DNA of 64,000 nt from Salipiger bermudensis HTCC2601 (GTDB lineage Bacteria; Pseudomonadota; Alphaproteobacteria; Rhodobacterales; Rhodobacteraceae): positions 281,342-345,341 of the forward strand of contig NZ_DS022277.1 of the NCBI RefSeq assembly GCF_000153725.1, given 5' to 3'. Positions 1 to 15,000 of this stretch are shown piece by piece. Every line of letters begins with the position of its first letter. Within the stretch, counting starts at the first letter, position 1. The notes under the pieces are model-generated. The model searched no databases and was not told the DNA's origin. It was given only the letters and a program-made list of their open reading frames with translations. Position numbers and translations under genes: made by a program.

Positions 1-1
1 A

Positions 2-3000
2 GCCATCGCGGACAGCTCGCAATACGCCGACGCCAACTCCGCCGCCTTCGGCCTGGTGGGGATCGGCGCCTCGATCGCCAATGCCGACGCCGATGTCAGC
101 TCGACCGCGCGGGTCGGCAACAATGCCGATATTTCCGCCGCGCTGGTCAACGTCAGCGCCGACGGCGAGGCCGAGGCCACCGCCGACACCCGCGCGGGGT
201 CCGGTGGCGCGGTTGCCGGCGCTGGCGCGGCGCCCACCGCCACCATCGATGCGGACGTTCTTGCCCAGATTAACGACGGCGCAGAAATCGATGTCGCGAC
301 CAACAACGCCTCGATCCTCGCCTATTACGCCGACCAGATCGACGAGGTGCCCGGCGGGCTCAATGTCACCGCCGCCTTCACCTCGCGCCCCAACGCGCTG
401 GTCAAGACCGACAGCTACGGCCTGATCGCCGGCAGCGGCGCCGAGGCCAACACCGACGTGACCGCCGACGTGGTGGTCCGTTTCGGCACCGCCGACGACG
501 ACTCCACCGGTGCCAACGTCACCGCCGAAAGCATCTTCGCCGCCGCCACCAACACCGTCGTCAAGGACGGCGTGAGCGGCAACCATCTCGATGGCGATGC
601 CGGCGGTCTTGCCAGCGGCGCGCTGTCCTCGTCGCAGATCGACATTGCCCTCACCACGCAGGTCGTCGTCGACGATCACAGCCAGATCACCACCACGGAT
701 GCATACGGCAGCTTCACCGCCAAGGCCTTCAACGCGCTCGACATCGAGGATGACGTGGCGCTGTTCACCGCCGGCGCGCTTTCGGGCGCAGGCGCCTATA
801 TCGACCTGCATGCCGACACGCTGCTGGCCGAGATCGTGGTCGGCGACGACGCGGTGATTGACGCGGCGGGCCAGTTGATCCTCGAGGCCAACGGCCTTCA
901 CGACATCGACCTGCATTCGAAGTCCGAGACCTATGGCCTCGGCACCGTGGCGCTGGGTCATGCCAAGATCGACCTCGCCCCCGACAACCTCATCACCATC
1001 GGCGGCACCGTCACCGCCGGGCGCGATGCATACCTGACCACCGGCACCGATATGGACCGCCGGATCTATGACCACAGCCTCAAGGCTCGGGTCGACAATT
1101 TCGCCGGCTCGCTGATCCCGATCGACGATCTCGAGACCCGCGCGGTGGTCATCACCGACAACACCATCACCGTCGAAAGCGGCGCGCTGCTCGAGGGGTA
1201 TGCCAATATCAACCTGTTCTCCGACGAGCTTGGCATCGCCAATCTCGACGTGAAGGCCAAGGGTGTGAACTGGGCATCGGCGGTGGGCGATGCCATCGAT
1301 TCCGCGCTTGGCGGCAACAACGCCAATCTCGGGCCGGGCTTCGGCGCCGCTGTGGCGCGTGGCAGCGTGGTCAATGACGGCACGATCCGCACCGGCGCAC
1401 AGCGCAACAAGGATCTCACGATCACCTTCGACGCCAACACCAACAGCTTCATCGGCACCTCCACCACCAGCGCCGGCGTACAAACCTGGACCTTCGATCC
1501 CGGCTCGATCACCGGGCCCGACAGCACCGGCAGCTTCGACCTCACCACCAACGGGCAAGAGTCGGACATTCCCTTCACGGTGAAGCTCGAGCAGGTCGAG
1601 ACGACACGCTCGGCCCAGCTCGACATCGCGCGCGAGAACCTCGCGCTCTACAACGTCACCGACGCGGATGGAGAACTGGTCAACGAGGACCTCGTGCAGT
1701 TCTACCAGGACCAGATCGAGCGCATCCTCGAGGAAATGCTGGCCTTCGGCGAGGCCAACTGGTTCGACAACAATGGCAATGGTGTGATCGACATCGATCA
1801 GGACGAGCTGGTGGCGCTGCAACCGACGGTGCAGGTCATCGAGGTCGACCCGGTCTTCGCGCAGGCGGGCCTTGTCGAGATCATCACCGACCAGCTCTAC
1901 GGCTCGGGCACCTTCGACACGCCGCGCGACGCCTCGATCAACATCACCAACCAGACCGCCGCCTATCTCGTGATCAACGGGGCCGAAATCCCCGAGGTCA
2001 ATGGCGGGGTCTATTTCAACAGCGTCGACGTCTCGATGCTTGGCGATCCCGGCGCGGCGATCCTTGCCGAGAATGCCGAGGTGCTCGAGGATGACGGCGG
2101 CTACTGGACCACGATCGCACCCAATTTCGGCTTTACCGCCGCCTCGACCACGCCTTCGGGCGGCGTGCCCGAGATCAACATCACCATCGATTACGACGCG
2201 CTCGGCGCGGTGCTCAACGATGGCGATCCCAACACCAACACCGCCGTGTGGCCCGACCTATTCATCGAAGGCCCGGTGCTCAACCTGCGTGGCGACATCA
2301 CGCTCGACAACAACTCGGGCTACGGATCGTCCACCGGCTCGGTGATCATCAATGCCGAGGTAAACGGCCTCGAGGTGCGCACCCTGTCGAACGGCACCAC
2401 GATCCTCGACACCGGCGCGACGCAAGACCACCTTGCCGGCGAGCCCTACGCGAAGTGGAAGACTTCGGACCTGACCGGCGACGACTATGTCAACCGCACC
2501 GCCGGGATGGAGAACGCCGAGGAGGTCGATCAGACCGCCATCGACGACTTCCTCGCGGTGACGCCCACCGAGGCGTCGATCACCGGTGACCGGATCTATA
2601 TCGAGAGCCAGTATCTCAACATCAACGGCATCATCCAGTCGGGTGAGGAGGACTTCCACGTCACCCTCGACGACACCACCCGCGCCAAGATCGACGAGCA
2701 TCGTCAGAGCGGCTCGTCGACCACCATCCTGCTGCCGACCACCAACCCCGATTTCCAGATCTATTTCGACCCGACCGCGAATGCCGGGCTTGGCGCGGTA
2801 CTCGTCACGCCGCTGCGTCCCGGCGGCGGCTATGTCGACATCACCGCACGGGTGATGAACACCCGCAACGGTGAGATCATCGTCTATGGCGGCTATCCCG
2901 AGATCGAGATCACCAACAGCATGGTGTTCGCGGGCGGCTACACCCCCGAGATCATCGTGCAGGAGCTTGACGCCACCACCCGCGGCACCGGCGAGCTGAT

Positions 3001-6000
3001 CATCAAGGACCTGGCCAAGCCGGATACCAACGGCGTGCCTTACACCACGATCTACCAGGTCAACGACGACGGCGTGGTCGAGATCAGCGACAATGGCGGC
3101 GGCTTCGTCGGCCAGGGCTCGGACAAGGAGTTCACCTACACCCCGGAAGCCGGCTACCGCTACGGCTGGATGCTGGCGCAGGGCACCCGCGAGGTGCTGG
3201 TCGAGGAGTGGACCGAGGGCGACTGGCTCGGCATCGACGCCTTCGCCCCCGACAGCCGCGCGCCCGACCGCACCGACAGCACCAAGACCGAGGGCGAGCT
3301 TGTCCCGGATTCCAACTACTTCTATCTCGACACCGCCAAGGATGGCGACGCCTACACCTATGACAGCGTGGAGGTGGTTGGCAACGTGAACGGGCCGAAC
3401 CGCACCGGCTATGACCACTGGTCGACCTGGTACGGCACCAACTACAGCTGGTTCCAGTACACGACCGTCACCGACAGCGTCGAATACGTGACCCACACCA
3501 TCGAGGCCGACCGCCCGGTGGGGATCACCTTCATCGGCCACGATGCCGGCTCGATCGTCGTCAATGCCGGGGCCTCGGACATCACCGTCGACGGGCCGCT
3601 GCGCAACGCATACGGCCACACCCAGCTCAACACCACCGGGGTGATCACCACCAACACCGGCGGTGCGATCTCGGGCGAGATCGGCGGCCGCACCATCGGC
3701 CTCAGCGCCCGCGCCATCGGCAGCGCCTTCGAGGACGTGCACGTCAACCTCTCGGATATCGAGGGTGTCACCGGACAGCGCATCGATGCCACCGCGAGCG
3801 ACGGCATCGTCAGCCTCTACGAGACCGTCGGCGACTTGACGCTGGGCATGATCTCGGCAGCGAATGGCGGCTATGACGCGGTGATCACTTCGGCGGGCTC
3901 GATCCTTGCCGCGTCCAGCAACCACGGGATCGTCGGCGATGCCATCGACCTGATCGCCGAGGATGGCGACATCGGCGCCTCGGCGCGCGCCATCCAGATC
4001 GACACCGGCACCCGCGACCAGTCGCTGCTGACCGCGACGGCGCTGCAGGGCGCGGTCTACGTGGTCGAGACCGATGGCGACCTGCGGCTCTTCAAGATCC
4101 AGGCCCAGGGCGATGTCTATCTCGGCGTGCTCTCCGGCGACCTGCTTGACGGCAACCAGATCGAGGAGACCGATGAACGCGCCGTCTCGGAGCTGCGCGA
4201 CGGTGTCTGGGGGGCGCTCAAGCTCACCGATTACGAGACCGACGAGAACGGCGTCGAGGTCTATACCGGTAACGCCACCGACAAGCTCAACGAGGTCAAG
4301 GACACGCTCGCCAACGCCAAGACCTCGGAGTACCAACAGTATTGGCAGACCCGCCTCGCGCAGGTCGAGGAATACCGTCTCGATCTGGCCGAGGCCAATC
4401 CCGGCTGGGACGACGCCACGCTCGACGCCGCGGCGGCGGACTTCTATCTTACCTTCCGGCCCGGTTCCTCGGAATACGATGCGGCTCAGATGCTGCTGCT
4501 GACCGAGGACGAGGAAGCCTATTACGAGGAGTTCTACACCGCGCAGGCGATCTCGGAGGGGGCCGGAGACGTGGCCGCCTATGTTGCCAACGCGATCCTG
4601 ACACTGCGCACCAGCCGCACCGAGCAGTATCGCAACCTCGACGCCGTCTGGGGCAGCTATACCGGCGGGATCTCGAACCCGCTTGATCCGGATGTCTATG
4701 ACGAGACGTGGGAATACGAGCTCACCACCGAAGAGAACGAGCTGATCGAGAGCTCGATCAAGATCTGGACCGAGGACGAGCTGATCAACGCCATCGGCGC
4801 GGGCCTTCTGGTGCCGGTGACCGACACCGACACGGTGATCGAGGATCCCAACATCGTCGGCGCCAATGTCGAGCTCGACGTCTCGGGCCAGATCGGCGCC
4901 ACCGAGGGCTTCGAGTCCATCGCCATCGACCCCGACACCGAACTCACGCCCGATGAGCGCGTGCTGCTCTCGGCGGCCGAGCGTGACGACCTGTTCTTCC
5001 TGACCACCGACCGCTTCGGCGCGACCGTCGATTTTGACGCCTCGGCCAACACCATCACCCGCAGCGCGGGCACCTGGGACAGCGACCTCGTCGGTCAGGT
5101 CATCCAAGTGGAGGGCAACAGCGCCAACGCCACCGAGGAAGGCCCGTTCTACACCGTGGAAGCGATCACCAACGGCGGCACGACGCTTCAACTCGACACC
5201 TCGCGCGTGCTGCTGACGTCGTCGGAGACCAACGTCGCGGTGCATGTCTCGGGCCTCGCGCTCGATCCGCGCGGCGTCGACCTTCAGGACATGACCGTCG
5301 ACATCTCGGGCAACACGATCACGCTGCTCAGCGGCAACGGAGACTTCTCGGACTACCGCGCCGGGATGAAGCTGATCCTCGCCGGCGACACCGAGAACGC
5401 CAACGATTACGAGACGCTCTACGAGATAACCGCTGCCACGGCCACCACGATCACCGTGGACGGCCCCGCGCTCACCACCGAGACCGACGTCACGCTCGAC
5501 GTGAACGAGTATGTCGAGCTGTCGATGGTGCAGGTGCAGCTGCGCGAGGATCTCGACATCGTGGTGACCGGCCAGCTGGATGTCACCGCAGGCGGCGAGA
5601 GCTATGTGGGCTCGGAATCCGCCATCGAGCTTGGCTCGCTGAATGTCGACGGCAACCTCCGGGTGCGGGCGCAGGGCGAGCTGAGCAACGGCGGCAACAG
5701 CACCTCGACCAACATCACCTCCGACAACCTCGTGCTCGAGTCCGGCGATGGCGGCATCGGCAGCGACGGCATGGTCTATGTCGACCAGACCGTCGGCGCG
5801 ACCCTGACCGCGCGCGGCACCGGCGACATCAACATCACCGAGCGCGCCGGCGACATGAACATCAACACGGTCTACTCGGCAGGCGGCGACGTCACGCTGG
5901 TGGCCGACGGCTCGATCCTCGATCACAACAACACCGAGTTCGTCAACATCGAGGCCGACAGCATCACGCTCACGGCACAGACCGGCTCCATCGGCGTGGT

Positions 6001-9000
6001 CGGCAACGCGCTGGAGGTCGAGGCGCGCGGCGATCTGGGCGACGATCTCGGTCTGCTGACGCTCACCGCCGAGGGCGACGTGATCGTCTATGAGCAGGAA
6101 GGCGACATGAACATCCGCAACGTGCTGTCGCGCAGCGGAGACGTGGAGCTTTACGCCCAGCTTTCGATCTTCGACGCGGTCGATCTGGTCGATCCGACCA
6201 GCCCCGAGACCAGCGCCGATGGCAACGACACCGGATCGCGCCTCGCCGCGGACGTGCTGGCGGCGGGCAACATCACCCTGACCGCGGATCTGGGCTATAT
6301 CGGCGCCTTCGGCAACGAGCTCGACATCGACAGCCGTCGCTCCGGCAGCGATGGCGTGGTGACCGTGACCAGCCGCGAGAACACCTTCCTGATCGAGCAG
6401 GCGGGCGACATGTGGCTCAACACCGTCGAGGTGACCCAGAGCAATCCGCTTCTCGCCACCGCCTATCTCACCGCAGTGGTGGGCAGCATCTACAACGGCG
6501 TGCAGCCGCCCAACACCAGCAACGTGCTCGGCGGGCGCGCCTACCTGATTGCCCAGGGAGATATCGGCACCTCCGACAACTGGATCTACACCGAGATCGG
6601 GGCGCTGCAGTCGCTCTCGACCACCGGCTCCACCTATGTCGACAACCAGGGCGCGCTGACGCTGCTGACCATCGACGGCGGCGCCGGCTACGGCCAGCAG
6701 TCGGGCGGCGACATCTACACCGTCGCGTCGAGCCCGATCACCATCGAGAACGACATTCTCGCCGCCGGCGACATCATCGAGACGGCGACGGAATCGGCGC
6801 CCGACAATTACGACAACTTCACCGTCAACGCCGGGGTCGAGGTGCGCTCGACCGGCGGCGACATCGTCTTCACCGCCGGCGACGACATGCACGTGCAGGC
6901 CGGCGCCAGCCTGATCGCCGAGACCGGCAGCATCACCCTCAACGCGGACCTTGCAGGCTGGGAAGCCGTCGGGGCCGATATCCTGATCGACGGCGCGCTG
7001 GACGGCCTCGGAACCGTGGCTCTGAACACCGGCGCCTGGGACGACGCGGTCAGCGTCAGCGCGACCGGCTCGGTCCTTGCGGGCGATCTCTCGGTCTCCA
7101 CCGGCTTCGGTGAGGATGCGGTGACGATCGACGGAACCACCGGCGCGAGCGGCAACAGCGCCATCTCCACCGGGGCCGGCGATGACAGCGTAACCGTCAC
7201 CGGCACGATGACCACGGCGCTGGCCACCACCATCGACACCGGCGCCGGGATCGACCTGCTCGACATCTCCGGCGCGGTGCTCTCCGGTAGCACGCTCACC
7301 GTCACCACCGCCGAGGGCGAGGACCGGCTCGATATCTCCGGCCTGCTTTCGGCCGGAACGACGCTCACCGTCGATACCGGCGAGACCCGCGACTTCCTAG
7401 ACATCTCGGGCGATTTCGTCTCGGGCGGCAACATCGCCATCGCGCTCGGCGGCGGCGACGACCAGATGGTGCTGAACGGCGGCTTCACGGCGGCGACCGA
7501 GATCCTCGTCGAGGGCGGTGCGGGGGCGGATTCCATCCGCTTCCTCGACGCCACCACCATGACCGGCCACGCCACCGTGCTCGCCGGGGCCGGTGACGAT
7601 CTTGTCGAGATCGTCCGCCTGATCAGCCAGAACCGCGCCACCGACAGCTTCTGGATCGACGGCGGCGACGGCTCCGACGATATCCTGCTGCAGACCCACG
7701 GCTCGGTCGACGGGGAGCCGGTCGATTACATCATCGACGTGTTCGACACCGGCAGCCCCCTCGACGCCGACAGCATGGTCGTGATCGGTACCGAGAAGGA
7801 CGACGTGTTCCTCAGCCGCTCGACCTTCTTCGCGGTGCTGCATGGCGATATCGACCAGATGCGCGGCGACGACCCGACCCGGCCCGATACCGTCGAGCGG
7901 ATCAACTACGACCGCGCGATCAACGGCCGGGTGACGCTGCTCGGCGAGGCGGGCGATGATACCTTCATCGCCGACGACAACGCCGCGATCATGACCCTCG
8001 ATGGCGGCCTCGGCGACGACAGCTTCCAGTTCGGCCAGCTTTTCGGCAACGATCCCAACAGCCCGAGCACCGAGAACGGCATCGCCCCGGGCGATGAGAT
8101 CAACGCCGTGCTCACCACCCGCGGCTGGCTGTCGGACGGCATCAGCTTCGCCACAGTCGCCTTCGGCGGCGAAGGGCAGGACAGCTTCACCGTCTACGCC
8201 AACCGCGCCCAGCTCAAGCTCGAGGGCGAGAGCGGCAATGACGAATTCACCGTGCGTGCCTTCCTGCTCGACAGCGACGGCAGTTCGTCGCTGCAGGACG
8301 ACACCGAGCTCAATGCCGGCAGCGGAGACGACCTGATCCGCTACAACATCAACGCGCCGCTCGACATCGACGGCGGGGCCGGCTTCGACAAGGTCGTGGT
8401 GCTCGGCACCGAGGCCGACGACGCCTTCGTGATCACCGAGGACGGCGTGTTCGGCGCCGGGCTCAACGTGTCGCTGTCGAACACGGAAGAACTGCTCGAG
8501 GTCGACGGCCTCGAGGGCGATGACAGCTTCTTCATCCTGTCGACCTCGGCCAGCTCCGTGACCCGCGTCATTGGCGGGCTCGGCTCCGACACGTTCGACG
8601 TGACCGGCGACGTCACCGAGCAGATCGTCTCGGCGGATCTCGCCGGGCGCTCGGGCCTGATCAACCACCAGGCCAGCAGTGCCGACGACGATTACGACCA
8701 GACCTTCATCGAAGGGCTCGGCACCACGGTCGCCGACGGCAACCAGGGCGCGATCGTCATCAGCCAGGAGGTGGCAGGCGACGCAACCGCGGGCGAGACG
8801 CTGGTGAGCGAGGCCGAAGGCAGCCGCACCGATGTCTACTCGATCCGCCTGACCGACGTGCCGACCGGCGTGGTCTATGTCACCGTCTCGGCCACCCGCG
8901 CCTCGAGCGCCGACCGCAATCTCGCGGTTCCGGCCGTGGCCGACGGCACCGCGCTCAGCTTCGCGCAGGGCGGCAGCACGCTCACCCGCGACAGCGGCAG

Positions 9001-12000
9001 CTTCCTCGACGACGGCTTCGACATCTACCAGTCGATCCGCCTGTCGGGCACCACCGACGGCGATGCCGACGGCGTCTACAAGATCGTCTCGGTCACCGCG
9101 ACCGAGATCGTCGTCGAAGAGACCTTCGCCATCGCCGCAAATGGCGACACCGGCATCACCCTCACAGGACAGGAGGCGGACTCCGTCCTGATCAGCGCCG
9201 ACGGCGCCAGCTTCAGCGATGCCATCGTGCTGGCCTTCGACGCCGGCAACTGGGATCAGGCGCAGACCGTCACAATCGAGGCGCAGGACGACGCCGCCGC
9301 CGAGGGCAGCCGCAAAGTGGTGATCAGCCACTCGGTGCAGTCGGTCGATCCGGCGTTCGACGCCGCACAGGTGCAGAACCTCGTGGTCGAGGTTCGCGAC
9401 AACGATCTCGCCGAGCTGCAAATCACCGAGACCGGATCGGAAACGCTGGTGCTGGAAGGCGCGCAGGGCATCACCGACAGCTACGCGCTGAAACTGTCGC
9501 GCGCCCCGGCGGCGGGCGAGACCGTCACGATCACTCTGAGCGACAACTCGAACTCGGGCGACCTGAGCTTCAGCCAGACGGTGTTCAGCTTCGATGCCTC
9601 GAACTGGGACATCGCGCAAAGCGTCACCGTCACCGCCAATGCGAATGACGGCGTTGAAAATGCAGAGCGCATCATCGTCACCCATACCGTCAGCAGCGAC
9701 GGCCCGACCTATGCCTCGGCCGGCGCGCAGGATCTCACCCTCACCGCCATCGACGGCGACGATGCCGGCGTCCTGATCCAGGAGACGCAGGGCGACACGG
9801 TGGTGATCGACAGCGCCGACGATGCCTATGACGAGACCGACAGCTATACCGTGCGCCTGACCAAGGCGCCCACCGCGGATGTCACCATCTCGATCTTCGA
9901 CGACGGCCAGACCCGGATCGTGCCCGGCGGACGGGTGTCGCTCGCCACCCTGGCGGACGAGACGCTTGCGGTCAGCTTCGTGGAGGTCGCGGACGGCGCC
10001 GATTACATCGAGCGCAGCGACGGTCAAAGCTGGGCCGATAGCGGCTTCGGCTCGGGCCAGACGCTCGACATCTCGGGCAGCGGCGCCAATGACGGCGCGG
10101 TGCTGATCGGCGCGGTCTCGGCGGATGGCACGCGGCTCTACGTTTCGGGCGGCAAGAGCCCCACCGACGAGAGCGGCAGCGCCAGCTTCACCGTCACCGC
10201 GGCGCAGATCACCTTCACCACCGCGAACTGGTTCGATGAGGTCGCGGTGACGCTCGAGGCGGATCCCGACTACGTACCCTCCGAGACCGACTACATCACC
10301 AAGGTGTTCCCGGCTGAGGAGCACACCGCCTCCAAGGTCTACGGCCCGCTGATCATCGAGGGCGCGCCGACCGAGGACCGCACCCTGCTGGCACCGGTGA
10401 TGCTGCCGACCGAAAGCGATCCGGGTCCGATCGAGCTCGAGATCGTCACCGACGAGACCGAGCAGAACGACCGCGTGAACATCTTCAACGACACCGACGT
10501 GACCGGCGCGGCGGGCTACATGACCACAACCACCCTGCCCGACGGCACCGAGCGGCTGCTGGTCAACGGGCTCGGCATGGGCACCGGCAGCGTCGATTTC
10601 GACGAGAGCATTGCACAGGACGGCTCCGAGATCGTCAGCTACGCGCAGGGCATCACCATGAACAACGTCGAGATCGTCGACGTTCTGCTCGGCGCCGCGG
10701 ATGACGACTTCACCGTGCTCGCCACCAACACCTTCTCGGACAACACCGTCGATCTGCCGATCACCGCAATCCATGGCGGCGGCGGCTCGGACGAGATCAC
10801 CGTGCTTGGCGGCGGCGGCCCCGAGAGCCTGCTGGTGATCTACGGCGACACCGACACCTACGGCGCGCGTTACGACTACCTCGGCGGTGCGCCCACGGGC
10901 GGCGGGCTGGTGTTCGACGGCTGGGAATTCCCGGAAAACCACGGCGACCTGATCGACGCATCGGCCATCGGCACAGCGGGCCAGCTCGGCCTGATCATCT
11001 ATGGTGGCATCGGCAAAGACACCATCATCGGCTCGCTCGGCGACGACCACATCGCCGGCGGTGGCGGAGATGACGACATCACCGCGCTCTCGGGGGCCGA
11101 TCACGTCTATGGCGACACCGGCTTCACCGTCGACCTGCTGCTGCGTGAGCTTGTGGTCAGCGACGACATCGTCACCACCCCGGCGCTCGACAGTGCCGAC
11201 ACCCGCGTGCCTGGCGACGACAGCATCGACGCCGGCGCGGGAGACGACATCGTGATCGCCGATCTCGGCGTGATCGAGCAGGTGGCCGGCACCCAGCGTA
11301 TCGTCACCACCGGCGCGGTGATCCGCGTCACCACCACCCGCGACGGGTTCGGCGGCGATGACGAGATCCTCGCGGGTCTCGGCAACGACATCGTCATGGG
11401 CGGCGCGGGCGGAGACAGCGTCACCGACACCGGCGGCGCCAACATTGTGCTCGGCGACAACGGCACCGTCGACATGGTGGTGCTCGACGGCGACGAGAGC
11501 GATGTCGACCACATCTTCACCGAAAGCCCCGAGGTGGCCGGGAACGACACCATCACCGCCGCCGCCGGCACCGACGTGATCCTTGCCGGCACCGGCGATG
11601 ACGAGGTCGATGCGGGCGACGGCGAGAACATCGTCTTCGGTGATCTCGGCGAGGTCGTCGCCGCCGCGGCGCTCGACGCGCCGCAGCTTGCGGGCCTCGC
11701 GATGACCATCGCAGCGATCCGCAGCCAGACCACGCTTTCGGGCGGCAGCGACACGCTGATCACCGGCGCAGGTGGCGACGTGGTGCTGGGCGGGCTCGGC
11801 AATGACGGCATTGACGCCGGACAGGGGGCGAACCTTGTCTTCGGCGACAACGGCGAACTGCTCACCGGCACTGGCGCGGCCAATCTCGGCGCGCTGCCAC
11901 TGGAGCTGCTGAGCGCGGTCACCCTGACCGAGGCCAATGGCGGCGACGACACCGTCACCACCGGGCTCGGCGAGGACATCGTCCTGGGCGGTGCAGGCGG

Positions 12001-15000
12001 CGACACCATCACCACCGACATGACCGACGGCACCGGTGGCACCGATGGCGCCGATATCGTGCTGGGCGATGTGGGCCGGGTGACCTGGGTCAACGCGGAG
12101 GACGGCTCCACCGATCTCGCGCAGGAGATCGAGACCACCGACTGGCGCCATGGCGGCGATGACGTGATCTCCTCCGGTGCCTCGAACGATCTGGTGATCG
12201 GCGGCACCGGCCGGGACCGCATCCTCGCTGGGGCCGGCAACGACCTGGTGATGGGCGATCACGCCCGCATCGCCGGTGACATTGACGAGACCGCCCTGCC
12301 CCTGACCCTCGGGGTCATGCCCTTCGACGTCCGGGCCACCTTCACCGGCGGAGACCGGATGGGCGGCAACGACACCGTCTTCGCGGGCGCCGGGCAGGAT
12401 CTCGTGATGGGCCAGCAGGGCGACGACTGGCTGTTCGGCGAGGCCGGCGATGACGACCTGATCGGCGGCCACAACGTCGATACCGACAACGAGGGCGCGC
12501 TGGCCCATGATGGCGACGATGCCATCGACGGCGGCGCAGACGATGACGTGATCCTCGGTGACAACGGCCTCATCTACCGCACCGGCGAAGATATCGAGGC
12601 CCGGATGCGGGCGCTCGACGGCACGCTGCTCTACGGCATCGGGGGCGGCGATGACGCGCAGGCGATGGTCACCGGCACGCATATGGCCAATCCCGACGGC
12701 ACGCAGCAGCGCGCCATCGAGCTGTTCGACCATTCCGACGTCGAGGATCCGGTCGAATACGGCGACGACTACATCGCCGGCGGCGCCGAGAATGACGTGA
12801 TCTTCGGCCAGCTCGGCAATGACGTGATCCAGGGCGACGGTGCCATCGACCTCGACAGCGACGGCCTCGCCGATCCGGGCGCCGTCGGCGCCTCGCGCGA
12901 CACGCTGCTCACCACCCTGCCCTCGGTCGACGATTTCGCAGGCGAGGGCCGCGATGGCGACGACTATATCGAGGGCAACGGCGGCGAGGACGTGATCTTC
13001 GGCAACCTCGGACAGGACGACATCATCGGCGGCAGCTCGACGCTCTTAGCCGGTCTCGCCGGTGACGAGAGCCTGCGCCCGGATGGCGCCGACCTGCTGT
13101 TCGGCGGCTCTGGCACCGCAGCGGGGCGCAACGATCTCGGGAACGAGGGCATCGACGGCCATGCCCGCGACGCCGATGTGATCCTCGGCGACAACGGCAA
13201 CATCTACCGTGTCGTGGGCACCAACGGCAGCGACAGCGGCGCCTATCTCGGCTTCACCTACGACAATTACGGTGGCGAGAAGATCGTCGTCCGTGCCGTC
13301 GAACTGATCGACTATACCGAGGGCGGCCCGGATTACGACGCCGCGGCGCTCACCGACAACGGCGCAGGCGACGAGATTCACGGCGAGGCCGGGGACGACA
13401 GCATCTACGGCCAGATGGGCAGCGATGCCCTGTTCGGTGACGGTCAGAACGACGACCTCATCGGCGGCTGGGGCAGCGACTGGATCTCGGGCGGCACCGG
13501 CAACGACGGCGTGATCGGCGATGACGGCCGGATCATGACCAGCCGCAACTCGACCAGCTACGGTGAGGATCTCTACGGCATCGCGGCACTCGCCAGCACC
13601 GACGACCTGATCACCGGCCCCAACAGCTTCAACTTCCGCTACACCATCAACGTGGATCAGCAGCTGAAGAAGTCGGTCAACCTGACGCCCTTCAACCTCG
13701 ATCCCGCGGCGACGCAGGACAAGGAGTTCACCCCCGCCCGCGCCGATGACGTCATCTTCGGCGGCTGGGGAGACGACTCGCTGCATGGCGGCGCCGGCGA
13801 CGACGCCATCTCGGGCGCCGAGGCGCTGCCCCTGTCCGAGACTCCGCAGGCGATGGACGGCACGATCGTCTCCTGGGACACCCCGGTGAACCCGGGCGGT
13901 CTGCTGGCCTACGACCCGGCGGTGGAGGAGTTCGCCCATTACGACGAGAACAATCCGCGCGCCAAGATCACCCCGAACGGCGGCACCTTCTTCCTCAACC
14001 ACGATGCCTCGGAGGGGCCGGTCGATCCGCGCTCGTCGAGCGGGGTGACGACGGATGGCGACGACGTGATCTTCGGCGATCTCGGCAATGACGCGATCAC
14101 CGGAGGCACCGGGCGTGACCGGATGTATGGCGGCTATGGCGACGACTGGCTCAATGCCGACGACGTGCTCGAGACCGCCGGCGGCAGCAATGACGGCACC
14201 GACACCGACGAGAGCTACGAGGACTACGCCCTCGGCGGGGCGGGTCGCGACGTGCTGATCGCCAACACGGGCGGCGACCGGTTGCATGACTGGACCGGCG
14301 AATACAACAGCTTCATCGTGCCGTTCCGTCCGTTCGGCGCGCCCACGGTGAACCGCCTGATGGCCCCCGCCGCGATCGAGTTCTGGTATCTCCTTGGCGA
14401 GAGCGACGGCGCCGATCCGACCCGCGCGCTCGACACCGGCAGCGATCCCGCCCGCTTCGGCGAGCCTGAGGGCGAAATGGGCATCGTCACGCAGCAGGAT
14501 GCCGACTGGAGCGACACCCACGGGGCGCCCGCAGACCCGCAGCCCGGCAACGGCCCGGCGCAGCGCGACGTGCGCGTCACCGCCGCCAATGGTGCTGGCA
14601 ACGACGCCCGTTCCGAGACCGCCGATTACGGCGGCAACGGCACCCCGGCCGCGGCATCGGCGGCGGCAAGCGAAACCGGCAGCTCGTCGGGCGGCGCCTC
14701 CGTGCCTCAGGAGCCGACCGAGCCCGGCAACGCTGCGCCTCAGGACCCGGCACCGGAAGGCGAGGGCCCCGCGGCCCGCGCCAGCCTCTCGCAGATTCAG
14801 GCGGCCATCGCCTCTTCGGAGATCCAGCTCAAGTTCCACCCCAAGAAGGCGGACAAGAACGTCGGCAAGGGCTCGTATTCCTACGACCCGGAGCTTGGCG
14901 AGTTCGTCAAGGATGTCGGGCAGAAGGCCGATGTCGGGGCGCCCACGGACTCGGCTTACACCCTGCTCGACGAGGATGGAGCGTTGTTCGCTTACATCGA

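Noticed and set aside
7000-8600. DNA-level tandem repeats suggesting a CRISPR or satellite array
   Set aside because: The repetition is at protein level (TGAGDD-type motifs) with variable codons and no constant repeat-spacer structure.
2258-12733. Very long minus-strand open frames (1,544 aa at 2258-6892 and 1,778 aa at 7397-12733) opposite the giant gene
   Set aside because: They are the antisense shadow of a repetitive, GC-rich gene: low-complexity Val/Asp/Gly/Ala/Arg/His runs, no domains, no ribosome site.
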